Of a stretch of DNA of 64,000 nt, positions 14,201 through 28,274 are shown in pieces. The notes beneath the pieces are model-generated. The model was not told the origin of the DNA. It saw nothing but the letters and a program-made list of their open reading frames with translations, and made no database searches. A program made the translations under genes and the position numbers. Source of the DNA: Coturnix japonica (lineage: Eukaryota; Chordata; Aves; Galliformes; Phasianidae); NCBI RefSeq assembly GCF_001577835.2, contig NC_029521.1, positions 9,972,255-10,036,254 of the forward strand, in the 5' to 3' direction. The first letter of the stretch is position 1. The number at the start of each line of letters is the position of its first letter.

Positions 14201-17200
14201 CTCAATACCAACTAATTAAGAGTGGAAAAAACAGGTGGCTTTCACACCTGAGCTGCAAAACTGCTCCAGCTGTTTCTAGAAAACTGCATGCATTTTTGTT
14301 TTCATGACTAAGTTCCTGGTGGAAATACTTAGAGGAATTCCCAAGACTTTGAGGCCTGTTGAGTTCAAGCTTTGCTGAGAAACAGGAGAGCAAAGAACTG
14401 CCCAGACCAAGTTACTGGATTCCTCTTTCGAAAGAGATTTCCTGCCTAGTCACATTATCTACACTAAACAAACAAAACAAAGGAGAAAAAAAAAAAAAAG
14501 AAAAAAGCTTCAGATGGAACTTAATTCTACTTCTTATTATTTCAAGAAATTTGAATTCCATAGTTGTTTGTTCTCCTCATTGTATTGCTCCACCATGGAG
14601 CCAGTCCTTTTAGCCTTTACCAGTGTTCTTGGCAATGTATCAGCCCAGACGCCAAGCTCTGAATTTTCATTTTCTTCCCCTGACCGCTCTAGCAGCAGCA
14701 TCTGTGCCTGTTTCCTGGCTGGCCTCTTATCAGGGTTTCTCCTCTGACTTTGTGGCTGACTGCAGGGCTGTTTGTGATGACAGCTGTTGCACTGGTGTAG
14801 AACCAGCCATCTGGTGACTGACTTGTCCTCTTGGACATGACTTACTTCCAGCTGTCAGGAATTTATCACTAGACTGAAAATAATTTGGTATGTAAATACA
14901 TTCTTCATGTTATCCAAGCTATTACTTCCACAGGCAATGCAGTGATTCCATCATAATTCCCCTATCCAGGTGCAGTTTTTCTTCCCTCAGCTTGGGGAGG
15001 AATGGCTCTGATCACTCTGAAGCCCAACACACAAGTAAGCAGATTGAGGCCTGCAAGCATGATCTCTCCTGTTTGGATTTAATCCCTCTCCAGCAGCTGG
15101 AGAGGAATCATTGCATTTCTACCCTTGTGTGCCCCAGCAGTGAGAAAACAGGTCATCCCAGACTGCTGCTCCTCTGAACCTCAGAGAGATTTCTGCTTTT
15201 CAGCTCAGGTGGCTCTCTTTCATTCCTATCTGGCCTGTTCCAGAGGCATGCTGCTGACAGCAGCTGCCTGCTCTTGCATCTTCATGCCATGGATCTGCAG
15301 CCTTCTCAGCACAGTCTTTTTGTTCCACAGCCACAACTGAAGGCCTTGTTCATGCCATACCAGCAGGAAAGCAGAACTCTGCCACACAAGAAAACATACT
15401 GCATTTAATCCTTTCCCCCAGCACATAATCTTTTATTGTACTAAAAACGTACAAGTTCTTGATAGTTTTTGTGCTTTGAGAGAAGCATAGGAACTAAGGA
15501 TCCTGAAGACTTGCCCCTTATCAGTACCCTGCCACCTGTAACTGTAGAATCAACTCTTAAATACATCTAACTTGTCATCTACTTATCTCATTTGCTCCAT
15601 TAAGATCAGAGGTGATGAGTCCAGAAATTTACTTATACTTGTTTTCTTGTGCTTAAATTTTGATATGATTTGTATACATGTGATACAATCAAACTGTTCC
15701 AACCTAAAGTGGAAAAAAAAAAATCAATCTTCTAAATAGAATAAAAAGCACCCATTTTGCTTCCACTAAGAACAATTTCCATCAAAGATGTCCTAGTGAT
15801 GTTTCCACTAACACCTAAGACTTTATATATACGAGTCATTTTGACTATGCTTTTTTCTTTATTTTGAAAAAAAGGATTTATGGAATACAGAGTTCAATCA
15901 GTACACACAGACTGGGGAAGCATTACTTCACAGTCTAAAGTTAATTTGCAAGACAGAAATTGCTGTATCAATTTAAATTTAGTTCAGTTTTATTCACCTT
16001 GGGCAATGGGCATTAGTCCCTGCCATCAAATGCCTTCCTGGTGCAACTGCAGAAGGTCATTTCCAGCCATCAACAACCAAAGAGTGTTAAATAAAAAGAT
16101 GTAAAAGCTCAGGACATCGAGAAATGCCCTTCCCCATAGTATTTACAGAAAGTAGACCATCAAATCCTGTTTACTTGCATTTAAATAACAAACAAACAAA
16201 ATATTAAATTCTCCATTTAACAGAAGAAAGAATACCTTTCCTAGAGAAATATAGCAGGATTTTCTGCTCTTTTACAGGCTGCTCTTTCTAAGGAAAGGCA
16301 CTGTCCTTCAGCTTCAGCCAAGCAGCCTGTTCTCTACCCAGGCCTGCTCCAAGTGCACTGCACCTCCCTGCTATTAGGCTCCCAGAGGAGCAGAACTGGA
16401 GGATTAGAGCCTCCTTAGCTGCATGGATCATTGAGACGGCTCCCCAAGTTACCCCACAGTGTGTAGCAGCACAACCCTTCAGCAGCCTCCACCCTCCAAA
16501 GCTGGTGAGAATGGTCCTGAGTCAGCTTCAACTGTCTGTACCAATGAAATCTCACTTAATCACCAGCAGACCTTCAGCTATCTAATGCCCTGCCATTTTA
16601 GAATAGCATTAAAGTTGCAACTCTGTAAGGTTACTGTCTCAAAGGCCTCCACAAGGTTAGAACATTAGCAACAAGAACGGAAGGATAACAGCTGCAGCAC
16701 TTGCAGGGATTTTTACCTTGCAGGAAACACACAGAAATAAACTGGGGCTTCATTTTAGGCACAAACTTTGCAAGCCTAGCCCCGTTTTGAGGCTTCAGCC
16801 CTCAGCAGAAGCAGAACCCAGGCCTAGGCTCAGCTCAGCTCCTTCCAGCCGACCCTTGGAAACCCAGTTTCCTGCCTTGTAACCCCTCTCTCCCCAGCCT
16901 CTGTGTACACACTAGTAACAATAACATCTCTGAAATGGAAATGCTTTGCAGGCCAAAAAGCTGAGCTCAATCAACGCAGGGGGAAAGCAAACCACGGAGA
17001 GCTATTGTTTCTGAAAACAGTCCAAAAACTCTTGGCGCTTCAAGACATTCCCAATGTCCTTTGCACTATTTCCAGGAAAAATGATTCCCAAGGCCATGTG
17101 TATTAAAAAAATCTGGCTTATATCAATAAACATGATAACTGCTGTATTTTTTTTTTCTCTTTAATCAGAACACAGCTAGCATGTAGAAGCAATCAGAGCT

Positions 17201-17588
17201 GAGTCAAATAGACTGTTTTAAGTGCAACATTTCAAAGCTCTAAAATTATCCATTATGGAGAATAAATTAAATCTTGGAGCTCCTAAACCTGGACATCATC
17301 TTTGAGGGAGATTTATGTAATGTAAACTGTTAAAGAAAATTTATGGGCAGATGTTGGTGGAATAGGCTGTAAAAGAGGCATAAAGGCAGCTTTTCTGGCC
17401 CAACAAGCTTATTCAACTATTCTCTGTTGTGTCAGAAGCCCAGAATGCACCAGCATTTGATTTGCAGTCTCAAAATCAAGACTGACAGTTCTGATCCAAA
17501 ATCTTCCTTCCTCATCTGCAACAAATACAGGTCCAAGCACCCCTTATCCAATAGAGGAAAAGCAACCTGCAATTAAACTGTAAATAAA

Positions 17589-17662
17589 TTTAAACTCAGA
17601 AATTCACATAGAATTTAAATAAATAGATTTAAATTAAATAGATTTAAACTCAGAAATTCACA
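17589..17662. repeat. 54-bp-period tandem duplication
   Basis: The 20-mer TTTAAACTCAGAAATTCACA occurs at 17589-17608 and again, identical, at 17643-17662. AT-rich sequence of related composition fills the space between. This looks like a recent local duplication in the intron and has no evident function. Confidence 0.85.
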
Positions 17663-19143
17663 CCGTGGGTAGGAATGCTGAACTGGTAACAAGACATTGG
17701 CAATCACTATTGAATTGCTCCCATACGTTTTTTCTACTAGCTACGCAACATAACAAACAAGTGTTGTACTTATAATTCAATACAACTGATCACAGCAAGA
17801 ACTTGCAGACAACCTCTTTTAGGAAAAGTGTACATCTTGCTTTGTTGTAACCACTGAAAGCTGGGAAACCTCTCCATTCCACATAGTGTGAGCAGCTCAT
17901 ACAGCATAACATTGCGAGAGAAAAAAAGAGTTTCAAAAGGCTAAATACTACTTATTCACTGGGACTCAAATGGATGGGTTTGACATGTAGAATTTAAAAA
18001 TAAATAAATATCCAGGAAACTCAGAGGACCAGGTATACTTCAAGGTTTTAAAGATGAAGACAGGTCTGTAGTATTTAGGAAAGGTATGAAAACGGTCATA
18101 ATTTTATCCTTTTTTTTCATCCTTTCTTTGTTACAAGAAAGATAAGCAGTAGTCTGCTATCCCTGTAAGAACAGTGAGAAGTTTATGGCTTATTCTGAGA
18201 TTTCACATCATGCACTGTCTCTACCACAATCCCACAGAACTTCCACCGTCGTCATCTTGGTAAGGCATTGAGCATTTAAATCATATTTCAGGTACATTCC
18301 AAGAAAGCTGAGAAATTATGTTATGATATTTTGTTAGTATAAATCAAACGGTGCATATCAGTGTTACGTTCTACCTCATAGCTCTATCACCTCTGTTGAT
18401 TAGATTTTCCAAACAGCAATGTCCCTACTACAATACTTAATATTTTTCCAGTGATTGCAAAACTTCTAACATGTCATAGAAAATTAAAGAGCAAGGATTA
18501 CTAAACTGAGAGCAGCTTTGTTCCTTTGTGCAGTTAAATATACTGCCAACCCTGTGATTCCACAAGTGTTCTTAAACAATATATCCAAATTATCAGTTTG
18601 AGAACAGAGGTTGTGTTTCTGGTTCTTCATTGTTTGGGTTTTTTTTTTGTTGTTGTTTATCCTTGTTTTTATTAATAGCTTTGCATCTGCTCTACTTAAA
18701 AAAAAACAACATCAGCCTCATAAATATTGATTGAGACCTTGCTAACCTATGTGATATCTGTGCATAGATAAGACAGTTTTCCTGTAGCAGCAGCTAATCG
18801 CTGTGTTGTTAACCCTTCCGGCATTCTGGGCAGTGGGATACCCGTGCTTGAGGTGCTAATGCTTTTTGGGACATCTCAGTTAATGGAGCCAAGGGAATAA
18901 ATTACTGCGCAACCACATAAACATACTCCCCATTTCATTAGTTTATCTACAGCAAGGTAAATAGCACCTTTATGAGGCACAACATTCAAGATTGTGAGGC
19001 CACTTCATGCCACTATGAAGCCAAGAGTTGAAAACATTTTGTCTCCTCAGGACAGTTGGACTTTTGTAACTGCAAGCTGGGTTGAGCATAAAAATACGTC
19101 CAGCACATGTACTAAAGATTAAAAACAGTGACAAAAGCCTTGA

Positions 19144-19287
<144 letters not shown>

Positions 19288-19512
19288 GCCTTCCAAGTGG
19301 CCTCTTCCCGTCCACCTCATCCTGAAAGATCCTCTGACAGCACACGATCAAGAGCAACATAACACTTCAAGATAAAAGCTAAAATAATTGCCAATATTGC
19401 CTTTCTTTAAACTAACAGTATGCCTTACCATTAACAGAATGTAACATTTCTCCTGTGTACGCACACACATGCAACAGGTATTTACAGGACTATGGTGAAT
19501 TTGTATCCACAC

Positions 19513-19538
19513 ATATATATGTAAGCTTACATATATAT
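19513..19538. repeat. 26-bp perfect palindrome
   Basis: ATATATATGTAAG is followed directly by its reverse complement, centred on an AAGCTT site, within a longer TA/CA-rich stretch. It lies about 225 bases after the ZCCHC24 stop, so in the mRNA it could fold into an AU-rich hairpin. As DNA it is a potential cruciform. Confidence 0.9.
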
Positions 19539-21094
19539 ATGTACACACGTACAAGCATTACTGACAGTGTTCACAACAGAACCGCAGTTGCAGGTTCTGC
19601 TGATTGTTTACACAGACCCTATATCATGTTCAGGTGAAATGAAGTACTATTCTTTAGACAAGACATAACATTCACAAGGACTGTATGTGATAAATGGGTT
19701 TTGCAGAGGTTAAATAACTGTGGGGCCACTGACTAAAAGCACTCACCCACAATATGAATATTATTCCTATTATATGACAAGACAAAGGAAGATTAAACAA
19801 GCCATAGCATAAAAGAAGGAAAATAATTGTTTTTCCAGTTTTAGAAAGTCTGAGAGTTTTGTGTTGCTGCTTTCTTGGACTTTTCTATTTGTTAGCATTA
19901 CTTAGGCAGAGCTTAGGCAAAATAAGTTTTTTGCAGGATGTGGCAAAAAAAAGTGAAAAATTGTTTGAGGGTGTAGTTGTACAGAAAGGGAACCCATAGC
20001 ATCGGGAAGGATTCCAAGAGGTTTTTGGAGGAGATATAATTGGCTTGCTTGTGTGACTAACAGATCCTTCTCTTGTCATATAATTCTGCTACAACAGGTT
20101 TTGCATGTGTATGCGCTATTCATTAGGCTGCAAGCACACTAAATTTGCTGTGAATGAAGGGGGATAATAATACTTAAAATTGTCCTCCAAATCCGTAATT
20201 GAATGATTAGCCAAACTTACTATTTATAATACTTTTAAAGCCACTTTCTGGAAATATTTTTAATGTCCTGTTTTCTACTGTAGGAATTTGTTATAATGTA
20301 AAACGTTTTAGCCATAAAGTGTTATGAGGTATGAAGAACACTCTATATAATCTTCCCACTTCCCTGTCTTCCTGAAACACCTATTTACCTTAGGAGAAAT
20401 GTAGGAGTTATATTTGGTTGTCCCATTTCAGGTGGAACTTTGGGCAGGGTAATCCTGTTGCGAAGTAGTATCTCATCAGGGATGAGCTGAAAGTACCTCG
20501 AGACAGTATCCTGTTTATGTGTCTGTATAAGAATACATCAGCATAAGGACAAAACAAGAAATTCACTTGCATTATTCACTGAGAAAACTTACAGGGATAA
20601 CGGTTTGTGTGTTTTTAGGTTTGGGTTTAAAAAAAAAAAAATCAACAATTTCTATTCTTGTGAGGTTTCTTTTAGAGATTGATTTGTGGGAATACTTAGT
20701 GGAAATATTTAAAATCCTAAATAACTTGTTGTGAATTAAATCTGTTTCGAGGATTAATTCTATAGTGCTAATACAGAGAGAGTTTTGTGCCAAGTAATAC
20801 CAAAATGTAACCAGTACGTGTAGTCAAGCTCTTGTAAAGTGAACTGAAATCTCAGCGAGCATTCCTCTAGGAAACGTAAAGGTCTTTACAAATTTGTTCT
20901 AAGGTGAAACTTTGACCATTTCTCTGCTTTTCTCTAAACAGGGCAGAATTATTTCTGCTTATTCTGGTGGTAGGGTGATGTACATATCTCACAAACTGCA
21001 TTATTTATGTGTAGTCCAAGTGACAAAGCCCACTGGTCAGTCTGATGAAAAAACCTTGGGATTTATTGATTCTGACCATGACTCTTGCATTGGC

Positions 21095-21262
21095 TCCCTG
21101 ACTGTGGGCAAGTCATGAAGTCCTTTTTGGACTTCACTTCCCCCAGCTGCAAAAGGGGGATAGTCATACTTCAGCACACCTACCTCACAGCAGTGTTGTG
21201 AGGCATACTCAGTATCTATTAGCATTTTGACATCACTGGATGAAAAATGCTATGTAATTCTA
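21095..21262 (+). mobile_element. MIR-type (CORE) tRNA-SINE remnant
   Basis: Several blocks follow the MIR consensus in order. GTGGGCAAGTCA corresponds to the GGGCAAGTCACTTAA block. CCCCAGCTGCAAAAGGGGGATA corresponds to the stretch ending CATCTGTAAAATGGGGATA. CCTACCTCACAGCAGTGTTG with GTGAGG corresponds to the CCTACCTCATAGGGTTGTTG block, and AAAATGCTATGTAA to the block before the tail. MIRs were active before or early in amniote evolution, so a copy this readable in a bird may be under constraint. Its 5' tRNA-like head is missing or unrecognisable. It sits in sense orientation in the probable ZCCHC24 3' UTR. Confidence 0.78.
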
Positions 21263-24200
21263 AAATCTTAAAGAAATTTAATCACTTTGAAACTAGTTTT
21301 GCCAAGATGGTAATTCTATAAACTAAAAGAGCTGAAGAATAATATTATTGAATGTTAACACTAATAAGAGATTTCAGTGACGTCAGTCAAGATATACAGT
21401 TTTAGCTTTTTCAAATAGAAATGCATTCTTTTGCACAGACTCAGAAAAAAGTACCTTAGAGAGAAAAACAAAGATCCTAATTTGCCCATAAGAGAATAAA
21501 ATATACAGGTGATTTTGAGGGTGGATTTTAAAGCTTGACCTCCAGTTGTCATTCTTGATAATTAATTTCAGGCACGCATGCTTTTACAGAAAGAATCACA
21601 GATTCAACCAGATCTGTTTTTTTGTTTTAGGTTTTTTTTTTCCTTTTGAGCACTTAACAGAACACGAACAAAGATATCCTTGGTGCTTCATATCCAACTA
21701 AAGGATAAGTAGATGAACTCCATCAGGTGAAAATCAGAGAATTATTTTTCTCCCTCAAACTCTAACACTGCTACCAAGCATTTTTTAATTTTTAAATAAT
21801 TCTTGTCTTCTGATAACCACTAAAACTTGGTATAGCTACATCAATATATAGCATACCAGCAGATATCAAAGGCCATCTGCCAATGCCATAATATGCAATC
21901 ATCGCTATTCTTATGACAGTGCTCTCTTAAAAATCGTTTGTCCAGAGTCAGTGTTTCATGGTGGCGCTTTCAGATTTTATTTTGAAATAAAATTCCTAAA
22001 AGTGTATGCGATCAGCTTCAACATACTTAATATCTCTCCATGTAGAGTAACGATTCTTAAAAGTAGAGCTAAAAGAGTTCAATTTTTATACCACATTTTT
22101 CCAGGTAGCAGACAAAGTATGTAAGAAATATTAAGCATTTCTAAAATAATGAGGAGGAAAATAGATTTTCCCCTGCACTTACACTGGGGAAGAACAGATA
22201 AAAAAATGTGAGAAGCTATAAGCTAGGCACTGTCCTACTTCATCCTGCCTTACTTGGACTACAGCCCGCTGGGGCTGGAAGCAGTGTGCTGATCTCACTG
22301 TCTCTGCTGAAGCTGAGAGGCATGGCGTAGGGCAGGAGAGCACTGGGAACCCAGACAGGACACCCTTGTCCTTGTGTCTGCAGGGCTCAACTCACACATC
22401 CCCTAGAATGCAGGGCAACCCTGTTTTTCTTGTCCTGCTCAGGGCTGAAAAACTTCCTCTCTCTAGCAAGCTGGTGGCTGAGGAAGCACAAATGGGGTTC
22501 CTCCGTTCCTCCTGCCAAGGTTTGCTCATAGGACTGTAGCATCTATGATCTAGTGCTAGGCATCTGCTCCATGCTCTTCTGCATGCTTGGTGTCTTGCTG
22601 GAAAAGCATGGGTTTAAGAACTACACAATAGCTTGTGGTTATTGGCACAGAAGAAAAACATCTGAATTTTGATTTCACATCAAACTCCTTCCAAAATGAA
22701 AAAATACAACCCTAAAAGTCTCACTTTGACTGGGAAGAGGATGAGTTTTTTACCACTTGTATTTTTAGGAATACTTTCTGCTGTTCTCTTTAAATATTTC
22801 TACATTTAATCCATTAGTAAGTATTCCTTAAAGGGATTTCCAAGCAGCTATCAGTAACAAAGCAGTTACAGTAAAGAATTTAAATCAGTGCAGATCTCCC
22901 TAAATAGAGTATTCTCAGGGACGTACCTGAAATAAATTTCTCTCTCTGCCTTTATTTGTCAAGCCTGGTTTTAAACCTCATAAGATGCTTGCCATTATTT
23001 GCCTTCCTACAGATCCATAGGTCCATCCAGCATGCAGCAGTTTTTTGGGCATGATCTCCTTCCCTTTTCCTCCTCTTTTGGACTATTTTTGGTTCATTTG
23101 TTTCATTAAAAAAAAAAAAATCTTATTGTTTTGCTAGTTGGTCTGAACATTTCACACAGAATTTGTCTTTGGCATTGGCCCTGCACTGGAGAAAATTATT
23201 GGGAATCCAAAATAAGTAGTGCAGTCTTTTAGTTGTTTTAAATTGATGCAGCTCCACTGAACTTGTTACAAATACTTCCTTTAATGACAAAGAAAGAAAG
23301 GATTTTTAGCCTTTAGAACCCTTTAGCCAGTTTCTACTGCTGCTACCACAGACATAAAATGATGCCACACAAGAAAAATCTGAGGCCTTTCTGTCTCAAA
23401 GTTGCCTCTTAATTTCAAATAAATACACAGAGTATATATTATTTCTGAAAATAAGTGTATTTTAAATTCCCCATTATATGGGACAAAATTTATAAACTAA
23501 AAATGTGAATTTACATATGTCTGAGAGAAGTCTTTAATCAAGAAGCGCTCTCTGTATTTTACCTTATGTATAACATGAAATTTAGATCAAACATGGGTTG
23601 CATACCCAAGAAGATCTAGCCATTATTTCCCAAACAAAACTACTTCTAAAATATTAAGAATCTTTTGGAAATGTTACTATTCGTAGATTAGTTCACTATG
23701 TCCTGCAGTCAGATGGAATATCCTTATCTCTTTCTCTAGTGTGAATGCTAAGACTGATTCACTGAATAGATTGCAATGATTTTAAAAAAACATGTTTATG
23801 ATTGAAGCAAATTGATGTACATTCTCCATTTGCTTTGCCAACGTTTTAAAATGTAATGGAACTATCCCCATACAAAACCATCCTCTAAGTTATCACTCTA
23901 CTCCTGATCAGGCTGCATCAAATCTCTTTCCTGTCCACAGAACCACTGCTGTCCGTTAACATTGCTATTTTGCTGAAGTGCTCAGAGGGCTGATCAAGAT
24001 CTTAGACATAGGGATGATGGTTTGTGTTTCTAGGATGAATTTCAAAGGGACAATCGTGTGCAGTTACTAGCTATAGATGATTGATATAAATGTTTACCCT
24101 GTATGAAGTATTTTACAGTTTTACTTGCAGATGTGTATTTATCTTGAGTTATACTTGACATAGAGTTTCTTTCAATTTTTTTTTTTAATACTATGTGTGT

Positions 24201-24303
24201 ATTTTGGAAACCTTTTTAGATGTTAAAATTTTTGAATGGTTACAAATATTTCTTGTAATACTGAATCATTATCTTATCTGGAAACTCTTTGCAGTAACTT
24301 TTT

Positions 24304-24311
24304 TGTATATA
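24304..24311 (+). promoter_or_regulatory. Pumilio-type motif in probable ZCCHC24 3' UTR
   Basis: TGTATATA matches the UGUANAUA element bound by PUM proteins in 3' UTRs. Such an 8-mer occurs by chance in AT-rich DNA, so it is only a candidate. Confidence 0.3.
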
Positions 24312-27300
24312 TTTGAGGGCCTTTTTAAAAAAAGTATTGTTTGTTCTTTGGGAAAAAGTTTTTACAGCTTGGAAGCTTTCAGAAGGGCCTTCCTCTCAAC
24401 TAGGATACTAACAGAGGTAAAAGTTTTCTTAAGTATTTTGCAGAACTAGGGATGTATCCTCAAGAAAATATTTATGGAAGTAATTTACTTTTTTTTTTTT
24501 TTTTTTACATTGCTTTTGTCTGTATAAAGTATGCAACAGAACTACATTAAGAAGGAAATATTGTCTACATAAAATATTATATGAAAGTTGGTACATAATT
24601 CTGACAAAAAAGAAAAAAAAACTTGCAATTCTTTAAGCCATATTGTTTTTGTTATCCTTGGATGAAAATATCAGTATTAAGTAACCAATATATTATTCAA
24701 GTGCTTTGACTTATATGAAAATGCTTATACATTTTATTTATGTGTATCTGGGGAAGGATTGCTAGGAAAAGCTATCACTAGATGTGTAGCAAGCGAGAGC
24801 AAATAATAGTATAGTGTCACTTTATGACCTTGTGAAAGACAGAAGATGCTGAAAGCACCACAGAGACTCAGCTTTCAGAGACTCTGAAGCACAAGCGTCG
24901 AATTTCAAATGGTAGTTCTTGTCCTTTTTCATGGTGAGAGGGGAAAAGAGTTGGTTGGGATGCTGTCTGACAACTCAACTTTCACAACTCTTTGCAGACT
25001 GTGAGCTCAGCTATGCAGCATTGGATACAGCAATAATATTAATCAAGGGATGTAAGAGAAATGCATTGAAGTAGATGATTGTAAGGATTTATGTTTATTT
25101 TAATTAGATCTCATAGCAATATAGAATATGCATGTGCACGTATTTGAAGCATTTTTACACTTTACATTTCATGTAGTTTGATTATATTATGAAGGACTGG
25201 GTTTTTAGTTTGATATTTTACCATGCTAAAATGGGAGGTCTGCCCAACCCTGTACTGGATTCTTGTTTCCTTTAAAAGATTGTTTAGTACAGCACTCACT
25301 GCATTGTGTACTAGTGCTAAAACTAACACTGTATCTTATGAATTTCTTCAGCTTTAAAAAAATAACCTAATTACTATTACATTTGTTTAGCTGTACCCAC
25401 TGACCTTATCAGATTCAGTTGGCTATTTGTACAATTTCATTTTCTGTAACTGTTAAGAAACTTGTACAGCTAAAACAAAAACAGAACCTATGGACAACAG
25501 CCTCGGAGGTGCCAGTTCTGCTTCAGCAATCAAGATGACAGCTTACCAAGTGACTATGTTGCTAAAGAGACTGTAAAACCTCTGTTGTGGATTGTCCATA
25601 AAATGGCATTCCGACATGTGCCTTATTTGCTGGATAGTATACAGCTTTCCTCTAGTATTCTAGCATTTTAATGCTGTATTATAATAATGAAAAAAAACAA
25701 AAAAAAAATCAAGAGTGGTGTGGTTTTCTTGTAATACATTAAAATGATGTCATTATGCTAATTTCTTAGTTTAGGTATACGGCCTCTAACACAAGGGATC
25801 CCCTTCATTTAAAAAGAAAGTATTTTTAGTAGACTAATGAGCACGCTGTTCTAGGCTCATACAAACATGGTGCATCTTAGACATTTGGAGCATTGTAACA
25901 TACCTTAAATATCAAACCTGATTGCTAGGAAGATGAGAGCTCTCCTCACTAAGTTTGCATCAGAGTCAAAACATGTACATGTGTGTACAAGGGAGAGTCT
26001 GGACAAGGAACCACATGGATCTGAAGCCCTGAAAAAAGACATTTCTATCTGATGATGAAAGATGTGCTCCTAGCTGAACCCCATGTAAGACAGTGAATTA
26101 GTAGTAAATTATTGTTTTAAGCACAAAACATGCTGCTTTTCGGTATAAAAACTGCCAAATGCTCTGTTCCCATACCTAACTATAGCCACAAAGCCAAGAT
26201 CAGAACTGAAATAACTCCTTCCACCAGAACTGGGGGCTCTCCAAACGCGTGCCATGTTCAGTGCTCCACAGATACTAGAAAAAATACTAAGCAGACAAAC
26301 AGCAAAATGCCACTTCCCTGTTACCACATCTTCTATGCCATCTCTCAAAAGTAACTTTTTCATATGGAAAACAAAAATAGATTAACACAAAAAATACAGT
26401 AGCAACATAAATGATCAAACTATTTTCCTTGACTCTTAATTCCCAAGGGATTTTCCTTCCTGTGAACAAAGTCAAAAGACAATGTTCATAACAGAGGAAC
26501 TAAGAAATTCTTGCTTTAGGAAAAATAATAGGGAATTCATCACAGGGACTTCACATAACATCCAACTTTGAAGTAGAAGTGTTTTGTTGTTCTTCACTGA
26601 AAAATAAACAGTGCACAAAGACTACAATTTTTAAGTCAGCCCAAACACACCACATCCCAGGCCACATCTTGGCATTCCAGTGCATCAGCAGATACACAAG
26701 GTAGGCCCTCTTCTGTCTGTATCCCTCTCAAGAAGATGCGAACAGGAGACACTGGAAAGAGAGAAGCCTTAGACACCAAAACACTGATCGCTGAATGTTG
26801 ACAGTCAGCTCTTCCCACTCAGAAGTGAAACACCTACCTAGAACAACATACAGAATTCTCACTCCTGAGAAGAGTGTACCATGTGGCTTGTTTGGAGTCC
26901 TGAACAAGGAGAACACTGCACTCAGTCTTGCTTTTCTCTAGCATTCACCTCTTGAACTAAGGGATACTATTTGCAGACTCTCACCTCAGCAGCTGTAAGG
27001 CTCACACCTGCTCATAGAGCGGTTTGTTCTTACTGGAAGTAACCATCACCCTCTCAATCCTTCCCATCCTCACCTCTTCAGGTGAAAAACAAGCAAACAG
27101 GCCTCGGTACAACCTACTAAAACTGCAAAACTAGCCATGCAATGTTTGATTTCAAAAGAAGAAATGAGATAAAAAATAATAAGAAAACCATGTTAAAAAT
27201 ATAGAATCCTTAAAGGGTTATTAACCACAGAGCCACAGCCCTGGCTCAGGAAGTCCCAGAGCACAGGAGCAGACTATGCCAACAGACATTTAATTGCCTG

Positions 27301-28274
27301 GTTTTAATAGCTGTTGTTGGAAAAAAGACACTTGAGCCAGTGCACATCTGACCACTGAACTGGCATGAAAGTGTCTGTTCTGCTTCATTGTAGGAGCATA
27401 TGCATGTAGTTCACGCATGTGCAAGCCCATTTGTGTGGCACAATACTCAGTCTGCCTGCTCAGTTCCTAAGGAAATGCCCTCTGGTTCCTCAGCACTCAT
27501 GCTTCGGAAGAAAACCCTGCAAGTCACCCACAGGCAGGCTCAATTGGGTTAACAGACAAGACACTATTCACAACCCCATCATAACTTGTAGTATACAGTC
27601 AAACACTCCACAAACGTAATGACTTTGGTGGGCGGGAGGTGGGTTTGTTTTTATTTTGTTTTTAAAAATTAATTGCAGATACTTTTGTTGGAAAAGCTGA
27701 CCCCAATTAGCTGTGTTAAGGGTTATTTTAAGCCCATCCACACACTGCATTCCTGCTTGCTGGATGTGCCACTTGCTCAGGCTCTCCCAGTAGTGGTGCA
27801 GGTTCAGTTCACTGTATGGTTCACTGGTGGCATGGCGGAATTTACTGAGTCAAGTAAAATTTCTAAGAGGTGTTTGCCTACCTCACAGGATCCTAAAGGT
27901 GTAGTAAATGGAGCTTGTAATGATGAAGTTGTAGGATTTAAAAACAAATGAGCAGAAATATCCAGCGGTGGCCTCTGGACCCCTGCAGCTGCTATTCAGC
28001 ATTGCCAAGAACTAGGGAAGGCCTGGCTTGAGGCCATGAGTATGAGCTACTCACCAGCTCTGCAAAGGAAGGAGACTTGGTCGTCCCTCGTGGCCACGGC
28101 TGTGCCATGTACCTTGTGCCATGCCACAGCTTTGTGGGAGGTAACCAGGTGGTGGCAGGCTACAATGATGGCTTTCATCCATGCAGGGCACTAATATTCC
28201 AGTTGGGGAGATCCCAAATGATCAGAGGTGCTGGCTAGCTTGTACACATATTTTGCCTCCACAAGTCTTAAACA

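Larger units (their letters stand above)
19288..25700 (+). other. ZCCHC24: Probable ZCCHC24 3' UTR (end uncertain)
   Basis: No further coding sequence follows the stop. The family has a multi-kilobase 3' UTR. A plausible 3' end lies near 25690-25710: an A/T-rich stretch with ATAATAATGA is followed by a G/T-rich element (GAGTGGTGTGGTTTTCTTG, 25712-25730). Earlier canonical AATAAA signals at 21986-21991 and in the 22.9-23.4 kb area could give shorter forms. Inside are a palindrome (19513-19538), a MIR-type SINE (21095-21262) and a Pumilio-type motif TGTATATA (24304-24311). The extent is inference; RNA data would settle it. Confidence 0.45.
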
